Virus record (IMG/VR): IMGVR_UViG_3300021131_000047
Coordinates: 1 to 24,263 of that record
Length of the DNA stretch: 24,263 bases
Source of the DNA: a virus
Direction: 5' to 3' (one strand)
A program made the position numbers and the translations under genes. Positions 13,224 to 20,297 of the stretch are shown piece by piece (position 1 is the first letter of the stretch; every line of letters starts with the position of its first letter). Below the pieces are notes generated by a model that saw only the letters and a list, made by a program, of their open reading frames with translations, was not told where the DNA came from and did not search any database.

Positions 13224-14251
13224 CAGATTCCCTGCCCTTCTTGCTTTAATGCGGTAGTGCCTTCAGGGTCACCCCACGGGTATTTTCCACCTTTTTTACC
13301 CGTTTTGCTACCAATTCCTTCGGGACTTGTAGAGTCCAACATTGCCACATCTGCCGCACCACCTGCCGCAGGAGATTGCTGAGAACCCATTGCCACGTTG
13401 GATGTTTGTGAAGTTGACGGTGTTGCCGCAGGACTTAATTTATTGACCGTGTATTTGGCAATGTAGTCGGCAATTGCTTTGTCAGCACTAGACAATTTTG
13501 TAGGATTTAATGCAGTCGTTTCAGGCGAAAATCCTGCCGTTTGAATGCCAACGTCAGATGCTTCATTGCCAGACGGAGTAAATGAATAATCACCCGAACC
13601 AGAAGTGTCAACACTGGCAGTATCCAAAGATGGTGCTTTTAATCCATACGGGTCTGTTCCAGAACCGCTGCTTGCGTAAAACGGGTCAGTGTAATTGCCT
13701 GTAGCAGAAAAACTTGCTGTACCTTTTGTTCCCAATCCTGATGTTTTTGTATCAGCGGGCTGGATGCTGTAATCAGCTTTTTCTGCCGGTAACAATGATT
13801 TATAACCTTCTCCTATAGCACTAGACAATCCAGCAGTAGCACCGCCTATAAGTGCTGCTTGTCCTACATCTTTGCCAGTCAACGCCGCTTGTGTGCCACC
13901 ACTGATAGCGCCACCAGCAGCCGCACCCGTAGTACCAGACAAACCAAGAGCTTGACTTCCAGCAGAACCTGCATAACCACCAGCGCCAGCTAATGCCGCA
14001 CTTGTTGCTGCTTGTTCTGGAGTTGCACCTGCCACAAGACTAGTACCACCTGCTATTGCTGCATTACCTATAGCACTTGCCGCAGCACTGCCAGCAGTAG
14101 CCCCTAAAGTCTCTCCAATTGCAGAGGCAAAACCAGGAGCAAAAATAGAAACGGCAATTGCAACATACGGCGCAGCCACAGCAAGGGCGTTATCACCTCT
14201 TTCTCTTTTTGCTTCTTCGTAGTTATTTTTTATACTTGTCCACCAGCTCAT
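13223..14251 (-). CDS. Gly/Ala-rich hydrophobic protein, probable membrane-active ejection protein
   Basis: The 342-residue protein has a polar start (MSWWTSIKNNYEEAKRERGD), then a Gly/Ala-rich hydrophobic region of about 120 residues. This begins APYVAIAVSIFAPGFASAIG (27-46) and continues with glycine-zipper-like spacing (GAAAGGAISGGTQAAL). The second half is Ser/Thr/Gly-rich and probably flexible, ending TGKKGGKYPWGDPEGT. Such Gly-zipper regions occur in podovirus proteins that insert into the cell envelope during DNA ejection. This role is inferred from composition and neighbours. It overlaps the preceding and following genes by 4 bases and 1 base. Confidence 0.72.
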   Translation of the reverse strand: MSWWTSIKNNYEEAKRERGDNALAVAAPYVAIAVSIFAPGFASAIGETLGATAGSAAASAIGNAAIAGGTSLVAGATPEQAATSAALAGAGGYAGSAGSQALGLSGTTGAAAGGAISGGTQAALTGKDVGQAALIGGATAGLSSAIGEGYKSLLPAEKADYSIQPADTKTSGLGTKGTASFSATGNYTDPFYASSGSGTDPYGLKAPSLDTASVDTSGSGDYSFTPSGNEASDVGIQTAGFSPETTALNPTKLSSADKAIADYIAKYTVNKLSPAATPSTSQTSNVAMGSQQSPAAGGAADVAMLDSTSPEGIGSKTGKKGGKYPWGDPEGTTALKQEGQGI

Positions 14252-14559
14252 ACCATACCTCCAATCATTTGTTCTGCAATTTTTCCAAGAACTACAAACA
14301 TTCCAAGAACTTGTGGATCAAAACTGTTTGGTATTTCATTTGGTTCAGCTAACTTTTGATCAACCAATGCTTTGGTAAAAATAGGATACAAACTTCTGTC
14401 TTTAGCTACTTGTTCAGCAAAGTTTCCAATCTTGACAAACATTTCTGGCTGCACTCCAAGCTGTTGCGCCTCTTGAATTTTAGGCATCAAATCTTGAATA
14501 ATCTGTTGTTTTGAAATTTGAGAATTTTTTGGTGGGGGGGAGGGGTTTTGCATTTCCAT
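14248..14559 (-). CDS. Small helical virion-region protein
   Basis: The 103-residue protein has a short Pro-rich start (MQNPSPPPKN) and then helices: KQQIIQDLMPKIQEAQQLG, MFVKIGNFAEQVAKD and QVLGMFVVLGKIAEQMIGG. The C-terminal helix is hydrophobic but rather short for a membrane span. A run of seven C (minus strand; G at 14534-14540) near codons 7-9 could be prone to slippage. It starts 2 bases after the preceding stop and overlaps the next gene by ATGA. Function unknown; a connector or chaperone for the ejection proteins is possible. Confidence 0.7.
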   Translation of the reverse strand: MEMQNPSPPPKNSQISKQQIIQDLMPKIQEAQQLGVQPEMFVKIGNFAEQVAKDRSLYPIFTKALVDQKLAEPNEIPNSFDPQVLGMFVVLGKIAEQMIGGMV

Positions 14560-14560
14560 A

Positions 14561-14902
14561 TTAAATTCCCAGTGCAGCTAAGATTTGTTGATGAAGATAT
14601 AAATGCGTACTAATCCAGTCATAAAATGACTCTTCATTGTTCCAATTTGTGTCCAAAAGATTGATCGGATCACTCAAATTTAGAGCGCTAGCCATCGCTT
14701 GATGCTCAACTTGATGGGTCAAAAGCCAGTCTTCTAGGTCGTTTGGATTGGCATCCATGATCGGAAAACGGGGTATTACGATGTCTTGATCCATCAAAGC
14801 CTCTGCAAACGTTTTATGCTGAACTCCATTCTCAAAAATGAAGCCATTGAGGCTGTCTATGTCCCCATGACGAACAATTGAGAGTGCGTCCATGTTAGCC
14901 AT
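14561..14902 (-). CDS. Small conserved phage protein with C-terminal HxxLHQxxxAALG helix
   Basis: The 113-residue product starts MANMDALSIVRHGDID. It has NPNDLEDWLLTHQVEHQAMA in the middle and SFYDWISTHLYLHQQILAAL at the end, so two similar helix patterns (D-W-x-x-T/S-H-x-x-x-H) are present. I recall this D-W-H pattern, ending with 'ALGI' or 'ALGL', from small proteins in podovirus structural clusters, without a known role. It is soluble and acidic. It shares TAATG with the nozzle gene, so translation is probably coupled. Confidence 0.72.
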   Translation of the reverse strand: MANMDALSIVRHGDIDSLNGFIFENGVQHKTFAEALMDQDIVIPRFPIMDANPNDLEDWLLTHQVEHQAMASALNLSDPINLLDTNWNNEESFYDWISTHLYLHQQILAALGI

Positions 14903-16659
14903 TAGAATTTCGCCCTGAGTTCAGTTTCAAATTGCATACCGGCAATGGTGTAATTTGGGCTGGTACTGGTAACTGTCATACCAATGTACTTGCCCCACAT
15001 CTGTGCATCGTACTTGTACAAGTAGTAACCAGCGTTTGCATTGCCCCAAGTCACAACTGCAATACTGTTGTTCACCCAACCAACCGTTGTTCCTGCATTG
15101 TTTACCCAAGTTACCAAACTAAAGTTGGTTGCTGTGGTTGTTGTGCTAGTAGCAGAGGTGTTTTCACTGTCTACTGTTACGTTTAAGTTGTTTCCTAAAG
15201 TGCCACCAAGGACTGCTTCAACACCCCACTTCAATGCCACCTTGTCACGGATCACATTACCCATTGACATCAGCGCAGATTGAATCTTGCTCGACAACGC
15301 AAGAGTGTTGCTTTGATACATGATCTGAAGATCAGTATTGGTTGTGGAATACATTGTTCCTGCACCGGCTACCGGTATAGACGTAATGTATTTCACCGCA
15401 TTTTGATAGGTAAAAAACCACTTTTTGTCAAAAAAGACGGCTTGTATCCACTGTCCTGTGCCTTGCGTACCTTGTGTGCCGGTGTAGTAAAAATTAAACG
15501 CAGCGCACAAAATGTTGTAGATCAAAACCTGACCTGCACTGACTGTCTTGGTGAAGTCAATGTACGGGAACAAACCATCGAGTGCGTCACTGATCTTGGA
15601 TGTGGTTGAGCCGACCAAAGCGTAAACACCGTATCGGTTCATGAACACGATTGACCGAAAGTACGGCATCATGGCGTAAGGCTGGTCTGAACCAACGCTG
15701 GCGCTGATGTTGGTGTTGGTGTACAAAGTTGTGCCGGTGCTTGTGCTGATCCGCACATCCGATATGACGTTGATACTGTCTGCACCAAATACGTACAAGA
15801 AGTTGTTTGCCGACACCAACTGAGTAATGTTGCCAATCAGTGTGGAGTCGTTAAATATGATGTTGCCAGAAGTGGCACTGTAGAAATCATTGTTTGTACC
15901 GGCTGCGGTGTAGTACAGCGTCCTGCCACTGGCAATCCAGACACGCCCTGAAAACGAGGCAATACAAGTGCCTGGCTGAGAAACAATGGCTGCGGTAATT
16001 GTTTGGCCAGAACCGGCACTGGTGATGGTGACCGCAGGAACGCTGGTGTAACCCGTACCCGTTGTGAGTCCTGTGCCGTAAGCAGATACGCTGGTAATAG
16101 CTGTGCCGTTGGTAGAAAGAGAGATGACTGCCCGTGTACCGCCGGTTTGATTTGGTACAGCCACTGATGCTGTGGCGGTTGTGTAACCTGTTCCAGTGCC
16201 AGACAGGGTAAAAGTCAGCGAGCCAACCTTGACAAGATTTGTGCCATCCCATTGAAAATAACCATTGGTTGGATCAATGATGATGACCAAGGTGTTATTC
16301 CACTGGCTGGCTTGCACACCAGAAGATGAGAACGTACCGGCAGCAGCAACAGTTATCTTAGCGTTTGTTGCTACGTTGACGGCTTCGCATCTGCCATCAG
16401 TCTGGAATGCAATGTAATAGTTGGTTGTGCCAATGTCACCGTACTGAGCGTAGTAGACAGTTGAGCCAAAGGTAACACCGGACACAATAGTAGGCGCAGG
16501 AACAATACGCAAGTTGCCGTGACCAATAGGCATGGCATTTTCCAACCAGGCAAACTCAGTCTCCTTGATAGAAGTCCTGTTTGCTTTGGTGTTTACCCCG
16601 TCAAAGTCTTTCGTGACGTGATAATCTTTTTTCTGTTCTTGCGTAGCCACTATCTGCAC
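14902..16659 (-). CDS. Tail nozzle/hub protein resembling P22 gp10-type tail accessory factor
   Basis: The 585-residue, beta-rich protein begins with KDFDGVNTKANRTSIKETEF and ENAMPIGHGNLRIVPAPTIV (about 17-59), which resemble the 'NTR...LxNxxPxxGxxRxR' start of gp10-like podovirus tail proteins. Later parts TCIASFSGRVWIASGRTLYY (231-250), LVSANNFLYVFGADSINVIS and MPYFRSIVFMNRYGVYALVG look like beta-propeller blades. Residues about 148-228 appear to be an insertion of two GTGYT...V-x-I repeats. These proteins close the tail tube below the adaptor and hold the genome in. No DNA or peptide motif is seen. The gene precedes the ejection-protein block, as expected for podoviruses. Confidence 0.7.
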   Translation of the reverse strand: MQIVATQEQKKDYHVTKDFDGVNTKANRTSIKETEFAWLENAMPIGHGNLRIVPAPTIVSGVTFGSTVYYAQYGDIGTTNYYIAFQTDGRCEAVNVATNAKITVAAAGTFSSSGVQASQWNNTLVIIIDPTNGYFQWDGTNLVKVGSLTFTLSGTGTGYTTATASVAVPNQTGGTRAVISLSTNGTAITSVSAYGTGLTTGTGYTSVPAVTITSAGSGQTITAAIVSQPGTCIASFSGRVWIASGRTLYYTAAGTNNDFYSATSGNIIFNDSTLIGNITQLVSANNFLYVFGADSINVISDVRISTSTGTTLYTNTNISASVGSDQPYAMMPYFRSIVFMNRYGVYALVGSTTSKISDALDGLFPYIDFTKTVSAGQVLIYNILCAAFNFYYTGTQGTQGTGQWIQAVFFDKKWFFTYQNAVKYITSIPVAGAGTMYSTTNTDLQIMYQSNTLALSSKIQSALMSMGNVIRDKVALKWGVEAVLGGTLGNNLNVTVDSENTSATSTTTTATNFSLVTWVNNAGTTVGWVNNSIAVVTWGNANAGYYLYKYDAQMWGKYIGMTVTSTSPNYTIAGMQFETELRAKF

Positions 16660-16880
16660 CCCCAGCGTTTACGGGCAGCTTTGCCTCGTTCACCTTTCCA
16701 GTTTTTACTTCTGGCACAAAACGATTTATGTCTTGGGCCAGACTTTTGGGGAGCTTTTAAATTGCTGCCAGTGGCACGATTATACTTTTTACGACCTTTT
16801 GCGGTAAGCCCTCCCCCTGCCCTGACGGACTGTTTCTCGCCACGACCAACGGAGAGGTTTGGGCCACGCTTCTTAGGCAT
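16650..16880 (-). CDS. Small basic phage protein (GLTAKGRKKYNRATGSNLKAP type)
   Basis: The 76-residue protein is highly basic. Its motifs AGGGLTAKGRKKYNRATGSN and KSFCARSKNWKGERGKAARK are clearly recognisable in small uncharacterised proteins of many phages (I believe the DUF6321 group; the number is from memory). It is dominated by Lys, Arg and Gly and probably binds nucleic acid or associates with packaged DNA, but this is not established. It overlaps the upstream endolysin gene by 8 bases and the downstream nozzle gene by 10 bases. Confidence 0.82.
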   Translation of the reverse strand: MPKKRGPNLSVGRGEKQSVRAGGGLTAKGRKKYNRATGSNLKAPQKSGPRHKSFCARSKNWKGERGKAARKRWGCR

Positions 16881-17301
16881 ATTGTCTTGTGCCAGCTTTG
16901 TCGATGATCAGAGCCATGTTACGTGGTTCTGCGCCATCAACATTGGGAATTGATACGTGTGTCCAGCGGTCAAATTCCCTGATCAACTGGTCATACTTAA
17001 GGTCAGATGCTTTGATGGCTTGCACCACTTCATCCGGTGTCATGTCTGGCACACGCAAGTCGGCGGCACAACCACGGCGGTGTTGGCTGGTATCTTTTGA
17101 TCCAACCGCACGGTTAACTTCTTCAGATCGAAATGCGCTGTTGATCATGATTGGCTTGCCACCCAGCAAGGTCTTGACTTCTTCAAGAAAATTTGCAAGG
17201 CGAACAAGGTTAGCCAACTCTTCATCGTTGGGCGTGTTGTCGTATTCACGATGATCTGTGAATGTCAATTCTTCAAGAGTGAAGTGTGGACTGAGGTTCA
17301 T
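16873..17301 (-). CDS. Endolysin-type D-Ala-D-Ala peptidase, M15 family
   Basis: The 142-residue protein has the peptidase M15A pattern: N-terminal HFTLEELTFTDHREYDNTPN, then INSAFRSEEVNRAVGSKDTS (54-72), SQHRRGCAADLRV with H74 and D81 as zinc ligands, and IREFDRWTHVSIP with the acidic E109 and third zinc ligand H115. M15A enzymes cut peptide cross-links of peptidoglycan, and phages use them as endolysins. There is no signal peptide, so export probably depends on the holin encoded just upstream (ATGA overlap at 17298-17301). Length is typical for single-domain endolysins of this family. Confidence 0.92.
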   Translation of the reverse strand: MNLSPHFTLEELTFTDHREYDNTPNDEELANLVRLANFLEEVKTLLGGKPIMINSAFRSEEVNRAVGSKDTSQHRRGCAADLRVPDMTPDEVVQAIKASDLKYDQLIREFDRWTHVSIPNVDGAEPRNMALIIDKAGTRQYA

Positions 17302-17795
17302 GATGTCGGTGTTGATTTGTGAAGGAGTTCATCTTTCTTCTGGCTGCCAGCAGAAGACCCAAAGTAAAACGCAATGATGCCTGTCCAAGCCGTGCCAAGT
17401 GAACCCAGCATCAACATCAACGCATCGCTGGTTTTGAAATGATCGGTCATCAAACCAATAAGTATTCCAAAAAAACCAATTGTTACAAAAATGGCCATCA
17501 GACCAGGTATCCACGATTGTGTGGTTGCTTGCATCTGACGGGCTGATTTGCGGTCATCTACGGCGATCTTTTCAAAATCAAGGCCAAGCTCTTGCGCCCG
17601 TGCCGCCATCGCTATTTCAGCCGTTTTAAGCTGTGCTATCTGGTCTGCACTGAGCTTGCCTTGGTCAATGGTGGATTGAACGTCTTTTGGATCAATGCCG
17701 ATGGCTTTGGACACCGCATCAACGGCAAGTCCAGCAAGTGGGCCACCAAGGGCAGTGGCGATTGTGGGTGCAATTTGTCTTAGCCAATCCATCAT
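17298..17795 (-). CDS. Holin of the three-TM phage type
   Basis: The 165-residue protein has a hydrophobic N-terminal segment (IAPTIATALGGPLAGLAVDA), a charged helical middle (SADQIAQLKTAEIAMAARAQ), then two strong membrane segments: WIPGLMAIFVTIGFFGILIG and ALMLMLGSLGTAWTGIIAFY. It ends FGSSAGSQKKDELL. The GTAWTGIIAFYFGSSAGSxxK ending is typical of the '3TM holin' family. It would form inner-membrane holes that release the endolysin. The endolysin follows directly with an ATGA overlap, making a normal holin-endolysin pair. Two adjacent ATG codons exist; AAAGGAAA lies upstream. Confidence 0.88.
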   Translation of the reverse strand: MMDWLRQIAPTIATALGGPLAGLAVDAVSKAIGIDPKDVQSTIDQGKLSADQIAQLKTAEIAMAARAQELGLDFEKIAVDDRKSARQMQATTQSWIPGLMAIFVTIGFFGILIGLMTDHFKTSDALMLMLGSLGTAWTGIIAFYFGSSAGSQKKDELLHKSTPTS

Positions 17796-18073
17796 TTTTC
17801 CTTTGCTTCATTTATCAATTTTTGCACTTGTTGTTGCTGTCTTTGAGTTTCTTTCTTTGCCTCAAGAATGTCAATGTACATGAATGCCATCAATGGCAAC
17901 ATAAGAGCAAACACTACGCACATTGCCACCAAGCTGATCAAAAACCCCATCTGACTCTCCGGTCTAGAACGATCAGCAGGAACATCAAGTGGAGGTAGAG
18001 GATAACTATTGCCGCCACCACCAGGTACAACACCTTGTCTTGCAGGTCGCTTATCATTTGCCTTCGTTGCCAT
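17792..18073 (-). CDS. Small membrane protein with Pro-rich N-terminus and coiled-coil tail
   Basis: The 93-residue protein has a polar, Pro/Gly-rich N-terminus (residues 1-40), one strong membrane segment (MGFLISLVAMCVVFALMLPL into MAFMYIDI, about 42-68) and a short Gln/Glu/Lys-rich helical tail. Its first 136 bases overlap the 3' end of the upstream 175-residue gene in another frame. It overlaps the holin start by ATGA (17792-17795). A spanin-like or holin-regulating role could be imagined, but there is no lipobox and the tail after the membrane segment is only about 25 residues. Function uncertain. Confidence 0.68.
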   Translation of the reverse strand: MATKANDKRPARQGVVPGGGGNSYPLPPLDVPADRSRPESQMGFLISLVAMCVVFALMLPLMAFMYIDILEAKKETQRQQQQVQKLINEAKEK

Positions 18074-18465
18074 GATTTAAGTCTTTCCCGCTGTTTTTGT
18101 TGTTCCTCTTCTTGCGCTTGTTCTTGCTGAATCTTTTCCCGCATCTCTAAAAAATCTGTATATACAGCACCCAATTCTGGGGGGCTTTGGTATATCAGAG
18201 TTTCTCTCAGTTCCACTTCCATCTGCGCCATTCTGCGTTGCGCCATGACCCGATCTAGGGCTTGCTGATTCAGTGAAACATCTTTCTTCTTCGGCTTGCT
18301 CTCATCTTCTTTTACAACTTTGACTAGCGTTTCTTGTGCGGTAAAGAATTTGCCCAAGTGCTTACTGATGTCTTGCATGACATCCACCACTTCAGCACCC
18401 GTTGCCTTGTATTCTTTATACAAAGCGCACCCTTGTTTGATATAACCAACAGCAGTGCTTGCCAT
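17938..18465 (-). CDS. C-terminally anchored coiled-coil phage protein
   Basis: The 175-residue protein has an N-terminal region MASTAVGYIKQGCALYKEYK, a basic linker (ESKPKKKDVS), and a helical core ALDRVMAQRRMAQMEVELRE. Then come LIYQSPPELGAVYTDFLEMR and a Gln/Glu-rich coiled coil (110-127). A single membrane span near 145-167 (VLYLVVAAIVILYLHLMFLL) is followed by a basic end. The 'ELRxxLxY...R' pattern followed by a C-terminal hydrophobic segment is familiar from uncharacterised phage proteins near tail genes. Its 3' end overlaps the next membrane-protein gene by 136 bases. The predicted topology is a large cytoplasmic part with a C-terminal anchor; role unknown. Confidence 0.72.
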   Translation of the reverse strand: MASTAVGYIKQGCALYKEYKATGAEVVDVMQDISKHLGKFFTAQETLVKVVKEDESKPKKKDVSLNQQALDRVMAQRRMAQMEVELRETLIYQSPPELGAVYTDFLEMREKIQQEQAQEEEQQKQRERLKSWQRRQMISDLQDKVLYLVVAAIVILYLHLMFLLIVLDRRVRWGF

Positions 18466-18489
18466 CGCAAGAAGAGTGATCGGATCAAT

Positions 18490-18687
18490 TTACAGCCCCA
18501 AAAGTTTCTTGACGAACTCAGCCGCCACACCAGGGCCAAACAACACACAAACCATGACTGCGTACAACAAGTATTCGATCTTGGTCATTCGCTTGTCGCC
18601 ATCAGCCAATGACTTTTGAATGGCCTCGTACCGTTGGGCGCAAATGGCCTCATGCACGGCAAATTCAGTTTCTAAATCATCAATCAT
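18490..18687 (-). CDS. XhlA-like small protein with C-terminal membrane helix
   Basis: The 65-residue protein has a charged helical N-terminal half ([20 protein letters not shown]), a short linker KRMTKIE, then one membrane segment ([20 protein letters not shown], about 39-58). This order, helix with His/Arg then KIE then a span, resembles the XhlA/hemolysin-type holin accessory proteins that sit at the inner membrane with a partner holin. The gene is three genes from a 3-TM holin and four from the endolysin, which supports a lysis role, but sequence similarity is not decisive. It overlaps the upstream 55-residue gene by ATGA. Confidence 0.7.
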   Translation of the reverse strand: MIDDLETEFAVHEAICAQRYEAIQKSLADGDKRMTKIEYLLYAVMVCVLFGPGVAAEFVKKLLGL

Positions 18688-18851
18688 GATTCATCCGCTG
18701 GTTGTGGTGTGTTGCCCTCTGCAAGCCATGCAAGGTAGGCTTGGTAGTTTGTATTATCAGGATCAAAAGGAATAAATGCTCCATCTGATAAACAAAATAT
18801 TTGATCGTCAAGAATCATTCCAGTTAATGTGTTTTTTAGTTGTTTATACAT
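18684..18851 (-). CDS. 55-residue protein coupled to the tail fibre gene
   Basis: This short frame reads [20 protein letters not shown], then [20 protein letters not shown] and [15 protein letters not shown]. The '[30 protein letters not shown]' pattern is one I recognise from short phage proteins encoded right after tail fibre genes and from the ends of fibre assembly proteins. The ATG immediately follows the tail fibre stop (TAA-ATG), and the stop overlaps the next start as ATGA (18684-18687). It is probably a fibre assembly or chaperone-like factor. It is too short for usual cut-offs, but coupling at both ends makes it convincing. Confidence 0.85.
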   Translation of the reverse strand: MYKQLKNTLTGMILDDQIFCLSDGAFIPFDPDNTNYQAYLAWLAEGNTPQPADES

Positions 18852-20294
18852 TTATAACTCTGCTGAAGCTGTAAATTGAACAGCATACGCTGTTTGATCT
18901 GCGCCACCATTTGCATATGGCGTTGCACCCCATGTCCCCGTTCCATTTGTCCCAGAAACAGCTAAATCTGATGAAGCATCAGTGTTCCTAAAATTTGCAA
19001 CTGTGCCTGATCCGGGTGCGTAATAAGTCATTGTTGGAGTTGTTCTTTTTGAAACTTTAAAATGCAATTGAATATTTGGTTGAGTTCCGGTAGATCGAGA
19101 ATAAATTGCACCAACTGAAGTTGTGTTTCCTACCGCAGTTCCATCGTTATAACTTGTTTCAAAATACCGCTGACACAAAGTCAACTCAGTACCATAAGAT
19201 CGGTAATCAAAGCTAGTTGCTATTGAGCCTTTTTCTAGCTGAATGTTATCAATTACCCATGTGCCTGATGTTTGTGCGCCGACTGTAAATACAATTTGAA
19301 TACCTGTCGTTGCCGCACTAGGAATAGAAATGTTGGTTGAATATTGTGTTCTGGTGCTTGTAACAGTAAATGTTCCAGTGGCAATTTGCGTTACCGTAGG
19401 GCTTGCTAACGTACCAAACGTATCGGCTGTATTGGCATAGTAAGCAGTCCATGTCACTGTGGTCAACAAAGAATTAGAAATGTAGCAAGACAAGGTGGCT
19501 GTTGTATTTGCCAAATCAAAACTATTTTTAGCTTCAATGCGCTGACCAAATCCAATAGTCGTTACTGATGCTGCACCTGTGAATTGATAACGATATTGTG
19601 ATGATGTATATGCACCAGCAATTTGCTGACCTGTGACGTTAGCACCTGTGCAATAGGCATACCATCTATCCACGGTGTAAGCCAATGCTGCTGCCGCTGT
19701 AATGGTTTGAGATGCACCAGCGTTACGTTGATCTAAAGCCATGCCACCATTGATGATGCGGTTCTTGAAAGCAAAGGACGAATCCATAAAGGTTGTTGTA
19801 CCTGCTGCGGATTGAACAGGTACTTGTCCTTTTGTGCCACCTGCTATGTTGGTGGCTGTTGTTGCTGTTGTTGCTGTTGTTGCTGATGATGCAACCGGCA
19901 AACCACCACCAGCCAACAAAAATTGTGTGCCATCGTAAACCAAACCAACAACTGAATTAATTGGCATCTGACCGCTGGCCAACGCAGAACCATCTGGATT
20001 CAATATATTTTTTAAACCCAAACTGTTGACGTTGATAGTAGATGCGCCAGTGTTGGCAGCAATCACTTTGACAGCAAGCAACAAACCAGCCGTGTATGTG
20101 GCAGTTACGCTTGTCGGTGTTGTCACCACAATTGAATTGGCAGCACCAGTATCTACCAAATAATTGCTGTAATTGTTTGCATTATTGAGAAATGTTGCTA
20201 CTTGAGTAAAGTTTGTGTCAAGCAAAGACAGGGCAATCGAGCCAACTTGCCCTCCAAATGTTACTGACGGAGTTATTGCAGTTGTTCCACTCAT
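18852..20294 (-). CDS. Tail fibre / receptor-binding protein
   Basis: The 480-residue protein has three parts. Residues 1-130 form a beta-rich domain with AVKVIAANTGASTINVNSLG (74-93) and VVGLVYDGTQFLLAGGG, common in phage fibres. Residues 137-150 form a short Ala/Thr repeat linker. From FKNRIINGGMALDQRNAGAS (176-195) a C-terminal jelly-roll or carbohydrate-binding-like domain follows, with YTVDRWYAY, GQRIEAKNSFDLA, IDNIQLEKGSIATSFDYRSY (348-367) and LCQRYFE. The NxxINGxMxxxQR...DRW...QLExGxxATxFxxR series is typical of fibre tips that contact surface glycans. The downstream 55-residue gene is probably its assembly partner. Confidence 0.88.
   Translation of the reverse strand: MSGTTAITPSVTFGGQVGSIALSLLDTNFTQVATFLNNANNYSNYLVDTGAANSIVVTTPTSVTATYTAGLLLAVKVIAANTGASTINVNSLGLKNILNPDGSALASGQMPINSVVGLVYDGTQFLLAGGGLPVASSATTATTATTATNIAGGTKGQVPVQSAAGTTTFMDSSFAFKNRIINGGMALDQRNAGASQTITAAAALAYTVDRWYAYCTGANVTGQQIAGAYTSSQYRYQFTGAASVTTIGFGQRIEAKNSFDLANTTATLSCYISNSLLTTVTWTAYYANTADTFGTLASPTVTQIATGTFTVTSTRTQYSTNISIPSAATTGIQIVFTVGAQTSGTWVIDNIQLEKGSIATSFDYRSYGTELTLCQRYFETSYNDGTAVGNTTSVGAIYSRSTGTQPNIQLHFKVSKRTTPTMTYYAPGSGTVANFRNTDASSDLAVSGTNGTGTWGATPYANGGADQTAYAVQFTASAEL
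19855..19881 (-). repeat. Three tandem 9-bp units in the tail fibre linker
   Basis: The + strand shows GCTGTTGTT three times, followed by the related GCTGATGAT. On the coding strand this gives the Ala-Thr-Thr repeats at fibre residues about 139-147, a flexible linker between the shaft-like N-terminal part and the receptor-binding part. Unit gain or loss would keep the frame. Confidence 0.8.
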
Positions 20295-20297
20295 GGA

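Noticed and set aside
17792-18465. Classical Rz/Rz1 spanin pair
   Set aside because: The overlap fits, but the 175-residue protein has a C-terminal rather than N-terminal anchor and the 93-residue protein has no lipobox.
18466-18489. Short palindrome TGATC-G-GATCA in a gap
   Set aside because: Five-base arms in a 24-base gap are expected by chance and there is no further support.
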